From JASFTV01 sp050050615 (GTDB lineage: Bacteria; Desulfobacterota; DSM-4660; Desulfatiglandales; HGW-15), in contig JASFTV010000012.1 of NCBI GenBank assembly GCA_050050615.1, forward strand, positions 1 through 22,656: a stretch of 22,656 bases of DNA. The letters are read 5' to 3'. Each line of letters opens with the position of its first letter. Within the stretch, counting starts at the first letter, position 1. The translations under genes and the position numbers were made by a program. The notes beneath the pieces are model-generated. The model was not told where the DNA came from and searched no databases. It worked only from the letters and a program-made list of their open reading frames with translations. Shown one piece after another: positions 13,522 to 20,956 of this stretch.

Positions 13522-16227
13522 ATGAAAGAGAGAAACAAGGAAAATTCAAAAGCCCAACCCCCTTCACGGCCGGCGCATGAAGAGGTCATCACCACGCATA
13601 TTAATGCTGACTTTGACGCGCTTGCCTCAATGATAGCCGCTAAGAAACTCTACCCCGGGGCAACCCTTGTCTTTCCAGGCTCTCAGGAAAAGAACCTACG
13701 AAACTTTTTCCTTCACTCGACATCCTACCTTTTCAACTTCGCGAAAATAAAGCACATCGATTTTGATCGGATCAAGCGGCTTATCCTCGTCGATACGCGC
13801 CAGAAGAGCCGAATAGGTAAGTTCTCGAAATTGGTGCGCAAAGAGGATGTGGAAATTCACATTTACGACCATCACCCTGAGTCCGATGATGACATACACG
13901 GCCAGGTGGAGTTTATACGGGAGGTGGGGGCAACCACCTCAATCCTCACTGAAATCATCAAAGAAAAAAATGTTCCCATCTCTTCAGATGAAGCAACCAT
14001 TATGTGCTTGGGGATTCATGAAGATACCGGTTCTTTCACCTTTGCCTCCACAAGAGCTCAAGATCACCGTGCAGCCGCGTGGCTCACTGAGCAAGGGGCA
14101 AATTCCAACCTCATTGCAGACATGCTCACCAGGGAATTCGGTGCAGAGCAGATCTGGCTCTTGAGCGATCTGACAGAATCAGCGACCAAGCGCGTCATTA
14201 ACGGCGTAGAGGTGGTTATCGCCAATGTCACAAGAGAAGAATACGTCGGCGACTTCGCCGTCCTCGTTCACAAATTCATGGATATGGAAAATCTCGATGT
14301 CATCATCGCCCTCGCCCAGATGGAGGACAAGATATATCTGGTCGCCCGGAGCCGGGTGGAAGAAGTGAACGTGGCTGACATAGCCCTTGCCTTCGGCGGG
14401 GGAGGTCACCCCCAGGCTGCCTCAGCCACTATCAAAAACAAGACCCTGATTCAGGTGGAAAGGAGCCTTCAAGCCCTGCTCAGAAGCCGCATCATCCCTC
14501 AAAAAAAGGCAAGGGATATGATGTCATCACCGGTGATCCATATCTTTCCCAGCGATACATTGAAAGAGGCGGCCACGGTTATGACCAAATACAACATCAA
14601 TGTCCTCACGGTGGCCGATGAAAAAGAGAGGTTGCTGGGCTATGTGACCCGGCAAATCGTAGAAAAGGCGGTCTATTTTGGCCTTGGAGACATCCAAATA
14701 AAAGAGTACATGAATATAGAATTTTCCGCCGTGACTCCGGATGCATCTCTCAAAGAGGTTCAGGAGCTCATCATCAGGAACAAGCTAAGGATTCTCCCTG
14801 TTGTCCAAGACGGGAAGGTGATAGGCGTGATCACCAGGACAGACTTACTAAATATCCTTGTCGGCGGTCCTGTCATACCCGATTTCTTTTATGACTCGAG
14901 CCATGCCTCCCACTTCTTACGGAAGAAGAACATGGCTGCCATGCTTAAAGAACGCCTACCCAGAAGGATCATAAAGCTTTTTAAAGAGTTCGGCAACGTG
15001 GCTGACATGATGGGGTACAATGTCTATCTGGTGGGAGGAATCGTCAGGGATATCATCTTAAAGCGGGAAAATTTGGATGTGGATATTGTCATTGAGGGCG
15101 ATGGAATCAAATTTGCCCAAGAATTTGCTGGGCATCATGATGTCAAGGTGAGGAGTCACAAAAAATTTGGCACCGTTGTTCTGATTTTCCCTGATGATTT
15201 CAAGGTAGATGTGGCTACAGCTCGCATAGAATACTACGAGTCACCAGCCGCACCCCCTAACGTGGAGATGAGCTCCCTTAAGATGGATCTGTACAGAAGA
15301 GATTTCACCATAAACACGTTGGCGGTAAAATTGAACAAAAGGGACTACGGCACCTTGGTGGATTACTTCGGGGCCCAAAAAGATATCAGGGAAAAGGTTA
15401 TTCGAGTCCTTCACAATCTCAGTTTCGTGGAAGATCCCACCCGAGTGCTAAGGGCAATCCGGTTTGAACAAAGATTTGGTTTCAGGATCGGGAGGCTGAC
15501 GCTTGCACTTATGAAGAATGCTGTTGCCATTAACTGCTTCAGGGATCTTTCAGGTCGACGCCTTTTTATGGAACTGAAGCTATTGTTCATGGAGCAAGAG
15601 CCCCTAAAGGCGATTGAGAGAATGGATGAGTTCGACCTACTCCAGATCATATCTCCTGAAATAACTTTTGCAAATGACTTAAAGGGATTACTCCATAACA
15701 TTCAAGGGGTCATTTCGTGGTTCGATCTCCTCTATCTGGATGAACCCTACGATCCGTGGAGAGTTTACTGGCATGGGATCACGTCAGCGCTTGATGCAAA
15801 GAGCCTGAACCAGGTGGCAGACAGAATGCAGATGGGGGAATCAGAAAGGCGCAGCCTGATATCCCAGAGATTAGGAGTGAATAGAGTGCTTGATAAGCTT
15901 TACAGGTTGAGGGGTAAAGATAACTACACCCTCTATACATTGCTCTCCCAGTATGATACAGAGGTCTTGCTCTATATGATGGCAAAGGCGAACAACAGGA
16001 CCATCAAAAGGCACATTTCGAACTACTTTACGAAATTAAGGGATTCAAAAAGCATCCTCAAAGGCAGGGACCTGAGGGAGATGGGTTTCAAACCAGGACC
16101 TCTTTACAAAGAGATCTTCGACAGCCTTTTGGAGGCTAGATTGAACAACCGGGTTAGCGCAAAGGAAGATGAAATCAAGTTTGTGAAAGAAAAATTCGGA
16201 AGGCACCTCGAAAGCCCGGCTTCATAG
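13522..16227 (+). CDS. DHH phosphoesterase-CBS-tRNA nucleotidyltransferase fusion protein
   Basis: The protein has 901 residues. A DHH phosphoesterase domain (about 20-330) has the metal ligands His26, Asp30 and Asp32 (HINADFDAL), DHH at 116-118 (IYDHHPE) and the DHHA1 glycine motif FGGGGHPQAA. Two CBS domains (about 330-455) follow and may sense adenine nucleotides. A class II nucleotidyltransferase (about 480-900) has VGGIVRDIIL, the metal aspartates Asp519 and Asp521 (DVDIVIEG) and RRDFTINTLAV. Such fusions are known, and their C-terminal parts add A, CC or CCA to tRNA or make poly(A). The specificity here cannot be read. The adjacent tRNA-Val gene encodes its own CCA, which suggests a repair or tailing role rather than essential CCA synthesis. 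The ATG has no Shine-Dalgarno sequence and an in-frame TGA stands 15 nt upstream, so this start is forced. Downstream lies scpA after 50 nt. Confidence 0.9.
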   Translation: MKERNKENSKAQPPSRPAHEEVITTHINADFDALASMIAAKKLYPGATLVFPGSQEKNLRNFFLHSTSYLFNFAKIKHIDFDRIKRLILVDTRQKSRIGKFSKLVRKEDVEIHIYDHHPESDDDIHGQVEFIREVGATTSILTEIIKEKNVPISSDEATIMCLGIHEDTGSFTFASTRAQDHRAAAWLTEQGANSNLIADMLTREFGAEQIWLLSDLTESATKRVINGVEVVIANVTREEYVGDFAVLVHKFMDMENLDVIIALAQMEDKIYLVARSRVEEVNVADIALAFGGGGHPQAASATIKNKTLIQVERSLQALLRSRIIPQKKARDMMSSPVIHIFPSDTLKEAATVMTKYNINVLTVADEKERLLGYVTRQIVEKAVYFGLGDIQIKEYMNIEFSAVTPDASLKEVQELIIRNKLRILPVVQDGKVIGVITRTDLLNILVGGPVIPDFFYDSSHASHFLRKKNMAAMLKERLPRRIIKLFKEFGNVADMMGYNVYLVGGIVRDIILKRENLDVDIVIEGDGIKFAQEFAGHHDVKVRSHKKFGTVVLIFPDDFKVDVATARIEYYESPAAPPNVEMSSLKMDLYRRDFTINTLAVKLNKRDYGTLVDYFGAQKDIREKVIRVLHNLSFVEDPTRVLRAIRFEQRFGFRIGRLTLALMKNAVAINCFRDLSGRRLFMELKLLFMEQEPLKAIERMDEFDLLQIISPEITFANDLKGLLHNIQGVISWFDLLYLDEPYDPWRVYWHGITSALDAKSLNQVADRMQMGESERRSLISQRLGVNRVLDKLYRLRGKDNYTLYTLLSQYDTEVLLYMMAKANNRTIKRHISNYFTKLRDSKSILKGRDLREMGFKPGPLYKEIFDSLLEARLNNRVSAKEDEIKFVKEKFGRHLESPAS

Positions 16228-16277
16228 GATTCTCTGGCATAGGGCGCAGAGGCCCTGACGGTCAGGAAGCGTGGCAG

Positions 16278-17027
16278 ATGACGGATACCATGGATTACGA
16301 AGTCAGACTGGAAATATTCCAGGGCCCTCTTGAACTCCTTCTGCATTTGATCCGCAAGAACGAGGTGGATATTTTTGATATCCCTATTGCTAAAATCACG
16401 GATCAATATTTGGAGTACCTGGATATGATGAGGGCTCTGAACATTAGTGTAGCCGGAGACTTTCTGGTCATGGCTTCAACACTTATCCATATTAAATCAA
16501 AGATGCTCCTCCCCGGCGCCGAGGAGGAGGAGGAAGAGGATCCTAGGGTCGAAATCACCCGTCCCCTTTTGGAATACCTCCGATTCAGAGAGATCGCCGG
16601 AGAGCTTACAGAAAGAGAGTTGCTGGACAGAGACGTTTTTGCACGTCAACTATCTGCTGAGTTAACGAGTCAATTTCAGGGGGAAGAACCCCCTATGAAT
16701 ATCAGCCTTTTTCAACTCATCGATGCCTTTAAGAAGATTGTGGATCAGAATCTGCCGGGCGTTCAATTGAAGTTTCAGCTCGACAAATGGTCTTTGAAAG
16801 AAAAGACGACCTATATACTGGATCAATTGAAGGCTCACGAAGCTTTATACTTTCAAGACCTTTTTCGTGAGGACCGAACCATTTCAGAATTCATCATTAC
16901 CTTCCTGGCCCTCTTGGAGCTAGTCCAGATGCGTCTTATCAGGATTTTTCAGACCCATCAAGACGCGGACATTCGATTGGAAGCCCTTTTTGAAGAAGAG
17001 GATGAAATATCATGGGTAAATCGTTGA
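16278..17027 (+). CDS. scpA: Segregation and condensation protein A
   Basis: This 249-residue kleisin bridges the SMC heads and, with ScpB and SMC, compacts and separates newly replicated chromosomes. The conserved N-terminal stretch is visible as VRLEIFQGPLELLLHLI and the NEVDIFDIPIAKIT motif. A central acidic stretch AEEEEEEDP separates the two helical domains. The C-terminal winged-helix part ends LALLELVQMRLIRIFQ. The start has AGGAAG about 10 nt upstream. The last 16 nt overlap scpB, as is usual for this gene pair. No smc gene is in the window. Confidence 0.94.
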   Translation: MTDTMDYEVRLEIFQGPLELLLHLIRKNEVDIFDIPIAKITDQYLEYLDMMRALNISVAGDFLVMASTLIHIKSKMLLPGAEEEEEEDPRVEITRPLLEYLRFREIAGELTERELLDRDVFARQLSAELTSQFQGEEPPMNISLFQLIDAFKKIVDQNLPGVQLKFQLDKWSLKEKTTYILDQLKAHEALYFQDLFREDRTISEFIITFLALLELVQMRLIRIFQTHQDADIRLEALFEEEDEISWVNR

Positions 17028-17749
17028 AACTGATCATTGAGGCACTGCTCTTTGCATCGGATAAACCGCTCAGCGCAAGCGATATTCATTCCTGCCTTTC
17101 TGATGTGAAGGGGGACGATATAAAGAGTGCCCTGAGGGTCCTGCAATACGAGTACGAAGCCCTGGGTCGTAGTTTTGGCCTCAAGGAAGTTGCCGGGGGT
17201 TACCAGTTCAGGAGCCGCTCTGCGTATGGCCCCTATATTCTGAAAATGCTCGAGAGTTCACCCACCAGGCTATCTCGGGCATCGATGGAGACACTGGCCA
17301 TCATCGCCTACAAACAACCGATTCTCCGTCAAGAGATCGAAAGATTGCGAGGCGTGGATGTGGGCGGTATTTTGAGAAGCCTATTGGAAAAAGGACTCAT
17401 CAGGATCATGGGGCGCAAAGATCTTCCTGGCAGACCTCTCGTATATGGAACAAGCAAGAAATTTCTGGAGGTCTTTGACCTCAAGGATATCCATTCACTT
17501 CCAAAATTGAAAGAGATCAAGGCGCTTGGAACTGAGGAAGATGAAGCGGCCCCAGCCGAAACAGAGGAAGCGGGTGAAGAGGAAGCCCGGGACCAGGGAA
17601 CCGATCAAGACACCCCACCAAGGGAACCGGCCGAAGAGGAAGCCGAAGACCGGGGAGCCTCGGGAGACACCCCAACAAAGGAGACGGGTGAAGAGGAAGC
17701 CGGAGCCCACGGAACCGAGGAAGACACCTCGAAGGAAGCAGCGAATTAA
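17012..17749 (+). CDS. scpB: Segregation and condensation protein B with repetitive acidic tail
   Basis: The protein has 245 residues. Residues 1-165 or so form the two winged-helix domains of ScpB, which bind the ScpA middle region in the SMC condensin complex. Recognisable parts are LKLIIEALLFASDKPLS near the start, and ETLAIIAYKQPILRQEIERLRG with GLIRIMGRKDLPGRP in the second domain. From about residue 170 the protein becomes acidic. Residues 188-244 are three tandem 19-residue repeats of the pattern (G/A)EEEA...G...DT....E, with net charges of about -5, -5 and -6. The same DNA is open in the +1 frame and forms the basic N-terminus of the next gene, an overlap of up to 209 nt from its ATG. 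ScpB tails are often acidic and variable, but this repeat structure is unusual. Confidence 0.93.
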   Translation: MGKSLKLIIEALLFASDKPLSASDIHSCLSDVKGDDIKSALRVLQYEYEALGRSFGLKEVAGGYQFRSRSAYGPYILKMLESSPTRLSRASMETLAIIAYKQPILRQEIERLRGVDVGGILRSLLEKGLIRIMGRKDLPGRPLVYGTSKKFLEVFDLKDIHSLPKLKEIKALGTEEDEAAPAETEEAGEEEARDQGTDQDTPPREPAEEEAEDRGASGDTPTKETGEEEAGAHGTEEDTSKEAAN

Positions 17750-18458
17750 CAGAATCCTCTCCCTGGCCGGGGTGGCATCGAGGCGAAAAGCGGATACGTG
17801 GATCGGGTCAGGCCGGGTTGCTCTCAACGGCCGTGTTATCCGGGAGCCGGGCACCCAAGCCATCTGGGGAGTGGACAGCATCAAGGTGGACGGAGAAGAG
17901 ATACCGGGGCCCTTCCATAGGATCTATCTGATGCTGAACAAGCCTTTCGGGTATGTCTGTTCCCTCAGCGATCCATTGGGCAGGCCGATCGTGTCCGATC
18001 TCCTCAAAGGGGTGAGCCAAAGGGTTTATCCTGTTGGGCGTCTCGATTTCGACACCCTTGGGTTGCTGCTTCTCACCAACGACGGTGAATGGGCTCATCG
18101 CCTCACCCATCCCCGTTTTCATGTCCCAAAAACATACAAGCTGACGCTGGAAGGTAGAATATCTGGAGAGGCGATGAATGCTCTGAAAAAAGGCGTTCGC
18201 CTCGAAGATGGCTTCAGCGGACCTTGCAAAGTGACCCTCCTTCAGCAGAATGACAGACAGAGCGTCATTAGAATAACCATAACCAGCGGAAGAAGAAGGC
18301 TGGTAAGGCGGATGATTGAGGCCGTTGGATACAGGGTTGTGCATTTGATTCGGACAGGGTTCGGCATTCTGGACTTAGGGGACCTTAAAAACGGTGCCTA
18401 TCGCTATCTTGAAAGCGAAGAGGTTGAAGGGATGAAAAAAATGGTGGGCCTTGTTTGA
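17541..18458 (+). CDS. rluB: RluB-type 23S rRNA pseudouridine synthase with basic repeat N-terminus overlapping scpB
   Basis: This is a RsuA/RluB/RluE/RluF-family pseudouridine synthase. The S4 RNA-binding domain starts at INRILSLAGVASRRKAD (from about 17745). The catalytic Asp is in GRLDFDTLGLLLLTNDGEW, and the family segment GRRRLVRRMIEAVG lies near the C-terminus. The start is uncertain. ATG 17541 has GAGGAAG directly adjoining it. GTG 17574 has AGAGGA with a 5-nt gap, and GTG 17688 has AAAGGAG with a 4-nt gap. All lie inside scpB, so an overlap of at least 62 nt is forced. With either of the first two starts the N-terminus is three 19-residue basic repeats (VKRKP.., PKRKP.., VKRKP..), net +5, +6 and +7, leading straight into S4. 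The family call is firm; RluB rather than a sister enzyme is inferred from linkage to scpAB. Confidence 0.88.
   Translation: MKRPQPKQRKRVKRKPGTREPIKTPHQGNRPKRKPKTGEPRETPQQRRRVKRKPEPTEPRKTPRRKQRINRILSLAGVASRRKADTWIGSGRVALNGRVIREPGTQAIWGVDSIKVDGEEIPGPFHRIYLMLNKPFGYVCSLSDPLGRPIVSDLLKGVSQRVYPVGRLDFDTLGLLLLTNDGEWAHRLTHPRFHVPKTYKLTLEGRISGEAMNALKKGVRLEDGFSGPCKVTLLQQNDRQSVIRITITSGRRRLVRRMIEAVGYRVVHLIRTGFGILDLGDLKNGAYRYLESEEVEGMKKMVGLV
17573..17743 (+). repeat. Three 57-bp tandem repeats coding in two frames
   Basis: Units lie at 17573-17629, 17630-17686 and 17687-17743. Each carries GAAGAGGAAGCC near its start and a GACACC core near the end, with scattered substitutions and no length change. Because 57 is a multiple of three, both reading frames stay in register: the acidic ScpB tail in one frame and the basic RluB-type head in the next. 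No stop codon interrupts either frame. Confidence 0.9.
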
Positions 18459-18472
18459 ATTTTTTGTTTACA

Positions 18473-18501
18473 TTGACTTTCTTCTATTGTATCTGTAACT
18501 T
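18473..18501 (+). promoter_or_regulatory. Possible promoter of tRNA-Val
   Basis: TTGACT (18473-18478) matches the -35 at five positions. It is followed after 17 nt by TAACTT (18496-18501), which matches the -10 poorly (three positions). Start near 18508, about 54 nt before the mature tRNA. Confidence 0.35.
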
Positions 18502-18561
18502 TCATTCTTCAAAATCACAAGCTTTGCCGATTAGACCATTCAATCATTCAACTAAAACACC

Positions 18562-18636
18562 GGGCGGTTAACTCAGCGGGAGAGTGCCATCCTCACACGG
18601 TGGAAGTCGCGAGTTCAAATCTCGCACCGCCCACCA
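18562..18636 (+). tRNA. tRNA-Val (anticodon CAC)
   Basis: A full cloverleaf can be folded. The acceptor stem is GGGCGGT (18562-18568) with ACCGCCC (18626-18632). The D arm is ACTC/GAGT with a 7-nt loop. The anticodon stem CCATC/GGTGG closes the loop CTCACAC, whose U33 precedes anticodon CAC (18594-18596), reading GUG valine codons. A 5-nt variable loop and T arm GCGAG-TTCAAAT-CTCGC follow. The discriminator A and the CCA end are encoded (18633-18636). It stands alone, followed by a terminator 50 nt downstream. Confidence 0.96.
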
Positions 18637-18685
18637 TTTGAGAGTCAAGAACAGCAACCATTTAACCAGGCATCGATTTGAAAAG

Positions 18686-18708
18686 CCCTCTCAATTGAGG
18701 GTTTTTTT
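18686..18708 (+). terminator. Intrinsic terminator after tRNA-Val
   Basis: CCCTC (18686-18690) pairs with GAGGG (18697-18701) around a 6-nt loop, followed immediately by seven T. It is short but well formed, and ends the tRNA transcript and probably read-through from the rluB operon. Confidence 0.8.
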
Positions 18709-18738
18709 ATGCCCAAACTCTGATAAGCGCTATAATCT

Positions 18739-18751
18739 TTACAATCTGTAA
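18739..18751. promoter_or_regulatory. Small palindrome, candidate upstream activator site
   Basis: TTACA-atc-TGTAA is a perfect 5-bp inverted repeat; with one bulged T the arms extend to TCT-TACA / TGTA-AGA. It lies about 120 bp upstream of the sigma-54 promoter, a usual distance for an enhancer bound by an NtrC-type protein. The length is short enough to be chance, so the role is an inference. Confidence 0.3.
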
Positions 18752-18856
18752 GAAAAACCGACACCTATTTATTAATCTACCGACTATTCCTTTCTGGGGT
18801 TTCTCCATAAAACTCCTCCTTTCAGTTACTTGCATATCTCCCGTGGGTTTCTCTGC

Positions 18857-18872
18857 TGGCATGAGGCTTGCT
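18857..18872 (+). promoter_or_regulatory. Sigma-54-type (-24/-12) promoter
   Basis: TGGCAT (18857-18862), five bases, then TTGCT (18868-18872) gives the obligatory GG-N10-GC spacing (GG 18858-18859, GC 18870-18871). Only the last base of TGGCAC differs from consensus. The start would be near 18883, about 106 nt before the receiver gene. The operon ends with an NtrC-type sigma-54 activator, which fits autoregulation. Confidence 0.75.
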
Positions 18873-18988
18873 CAAAAAAACCAGGAGAAAGAACACCGCA
18901 TTGTGGGGTGTGAGCAGTCAAGGCTGCTCTGCCATTTCTGAAGAGGGAAACCCCGCCGGCCTTGGGGAACCTGACAAAAGGAGGGGGA

Positions 18989-19429
18989 ATGATGCAAGAG
19001 CCGTTTGTCATGCTGGTCGATGACGAAAAACCGTTTGTGGAAACCATGACCAAGCGCATGGAGAAAAGAAACCTGAAAGTCGTCACAGCTTTCAGCGGAT
19101 CCGAAGCGCTGGAGAAGCTCGACAAGAATCGCAACATGGATGTTGTCATTCTGGATGTGAAGATGCCTGGCATGGACGGTATAGAAACCCTGCGTGCAAT
19201 CAAGAAGACATATCCTTTGACTGAAGTTATCATGCTCACCGGGCATGCTACCGTGGAAACGGCGATTGAAGGGATGAAACTGGGGGCTTATGACTACTTA
19301 ATGAAACCGTGTGAAATGCAGCAGCTATTAGAAAAGGTTAAAGAGGCCACAGAGAAGAAAAGAAGCCATGAAGAGAAAATCAGGGAGGCCAAGGTCAAAG
19401 AAGCCCTATCCGCCCACGGCCTGGAGTGA
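18989..19429 (+). CDS. Stand-alone response-regulator receiver protein
   Basis: This 147-residue protein consists of one CheY-like receiver domain and a charged helical tail. The acidic pair is Asp11/Asp12 (LVDDEKP), the phosphoacceptor is Asp56 (VILDVKMPGMDG), the switch Thr is in MLTGHA, and the conserved Lys is in LMKP. After about residue 120 there is a Lys/Glu-rich helix and no output domain. AAGGAGG lies 4 nt before ATG 18989 and 7 nt before an in-frame ATG at 18992; either could be used. It is the first gene behind the sigma-54 promoter and precedes a histidine kinase by 42 nt. It could be an intermediate in a phosphorelay, a phosphate sink or a protein-binding regulator. Confidence 0.88.
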   Translation: MMQEPFVMLVDDEKPFVETMTKRMEKRNLKVVTAFSGSEALEKLDKNRNMDVVILDVKMPGMDGIETLRAIKKTYPLTEVIMLTGHATVETAIEGMKLGAYDYLMKPCEMQQLLEKVKEATEKKRSHEEKIREAKVKEALSAHGLE

Positions 19430-19471
19430 TATAATACCGCTGAGACCCGGTTACAAGGTAAATATACGGTA

Positions 19472-20953
19472 GTGTTAGGTACACGGCAAATATGGAAAAA
19501 GATCAGTCTGCGAGGCCGGATATACTTCCTTTTGGCCTCTCTGGTTTTGCTAACCCTGGCGGGCGGTCTGATCACGGTCTGGTACACCTACCAGATGGAA
19601 GGGCTGTTCACCCGCATCATTGATGAAGATGTAGCCGCCTTTCGAGCTGCGGCTGCTTTGGAGACAGCGCTTATCAATCAAAAAGGATTCGTGTCCTATT
19701 ATTTTATGGACGGGAATCCGGAATGGCTCGAGCAGCTGACGAAGTATCGTCGAGTTTTCCGAGAGGAACTGCAGCGTGCCCGATCACTGATTGGAAACCA
19801 GAAACAAGAGAAGGCGGTTGATCTGATTGAGTCGGAGTATATTAAATACATCACATCCAAGGACCAAGTCATCGTCTATTACAAAACAGGCCAGCGCAAA
19901 ATCGGAGAGCAGCTCCACCAAAAGGTGCGCAAACATTTCTTCAATACACTTGAATTGTGTGAGAACTACAAGGATCTGCACGGGGATAGGATAAAGGAGG
20001 TAAGGGAAAAAAGCCGTGTGCAGGCTGCGAAACTGCGTCTTGTCGCGGCGGTGGCTATTCTGACAGTCCTTTTCCTGGGGCTGGTGTTGGCTATTCTGCT
20101 GGTCGGCCACATACTCGGACCACTGCGCAGCTTGGCGCTGGAAGCGGATCGAAGAAACACTTCTTCACGCTCCAGCAATGAAGTTCAAGCCATCAGTCAG
20201 AGTGTGCGCGGACTGATTAAGGATGTGCATCATACCCAGTCTGAGTTGGAGAGAAGCCGGGAACATCTCCTGCAAGCCGAGAAAATGGCCTTGGTGGGCA
20301 AATTGGCTGCCGGCACCGCCCACAGTATTCGTAATCCACTGACCTCCCTGAAAATGCGTTTGTTTTCGCTGACTCGCACGCTTCAACTGACACCGTCTCA
20401 GAAAGAGGATTTTGAGGTAATCTCCGAAGAAATTCGGCACATTGATACAATCGTGCAGAATTTCCTGGAGTTCAGCCGGCCTCCCAAACTCAGAGTGCAG
20501 CAGGTCCACGCTTCGGAGGTGGTGGATGCGGCTATCCAGTTGCTGCGGCATCGCCTGCAAGCATATGACGTGCAAGTCAAGCAATTCCGGCCCCGCACCC
20601 TGCCGTTGATGGAAGCGGATCCCGAACAACTGAAAGAAGTGATTGTGAACTTGATGGTCAATGCATGCGAAGCCATGAAAAAGGGCGGCACCCTTGAAAT
20701 CCACGAGGAAGTGAATTCAGAAGGTCCTTCCGGAGCCGCGATTGTCATTCGAGTGCTGGATGAAGGGCCGGGTATTCCGCCCAGCATTGCAGAGAAGATT
20801 TTTCAGCCCTTCTTTACTACCAAGGAAGAAGGCACCGGATTAGGCCTGAGTATTGCCGCCCGTATAATTGAGCAACACGGCGGGCGATTGGAGTTGACCA
20901 GCAAGGACGGCGAAGGGGCTGCCTTTGTCATATCCTTACCGATAAAGGAGTGA
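19472..20953 (+). CDS. Membrane-bound sensor histidine kinase (NtrB/ZraS-like)
   Basis: This 493-residue kinase has two membrane segments, at about residues 17-38 and 187-214. They enclose a mostly helical periplasmic sensor of roughly 150 residues that I cannot assign to a named ligand family. A HAMP-like linker follows, then the phosphoacceptor His284 in GTAHSIRNPLTS and the N box with Asn397 (NLMVNACEAMKKGG). The G1 box is DEGPGIP, the F box is FQPFFTT and the G2 box is GTGLGLSIAARI. The start is a GTG at 19472 with AAGGT about 12 nt upstream, so it is not certain; an ATG at 19492 is in another frame. The stop is 3 nt before the NtrC-type regulator, which is its likely phosphorylation target. 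Confidence 0.9.
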   Translation: MLGTRQIWKKISLRGRIYFLLASLVLLTLAGGLITVWYTYQMEGLFTRIIDEDVAAFRAAAALETALINQKGFVSYYFMDGNPEWLEQLTKYRRVFREELQRARSLIGNQKQEKAVDLIESEYIKYITSKDQVIVYYKTGQRKIGEQLHQKVRKHFFNTLELCENYKDLHGDRIKEVREKSRVQAAKLRLVAAVAILTVLFLGLVLAILLVGHILGPLRSLALEADRRNTSSRSSNEVQAISQSVRGLIKDVHHTQSELERSREHLLQAEKMALVGKLAAGTAHSIRNPLTSLKMRLFSLTRTLQLTPSQKEDFEVISEEIRHIDTIVQNFLEFSRPPKLRVQQVHASEVVDAAIQLLRHRLQAYDVQVKQFRPRTLPLMEADPEQLKEVIVNLMVNACEAMKKGGTLEIHEEVNSEGPSGAAIVIRVLDEGPGIPPSIAEKIFQPFFTTKEEGTGLGLSIAARIIEQHGGRLELTSKDGEGAAFVISLPIKE

Positions 20954-20956
20954 AGT

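Larger units (their letters stand above)
18459..18988. other. Intergenic region with tRNA-Val, terminator and sigma-54 promoter
   Basis: This 530-nt stretch between rluB and the receiver gene has no protein gene that I can support. In order it holds a possible tRNA promoter (18473-18501), tRNA-Val (18562-18636), an intrinsic terminator (18686-18708), a small palindrome (18739-18751) and a sigma-54-type promoter (18857-18872). No terminator is evident directly after rluB. Confidence 0.7.

Noticed and set aside
17495..17884. A long open frame on the minus strand through the scpB/rluB repeat
   Set aside because: It is a by-product of the stop-free repeat. Its product is a Phe/Gly/Arg-rich repeat without a recognised domain, and it lies antisense to two firm genes.
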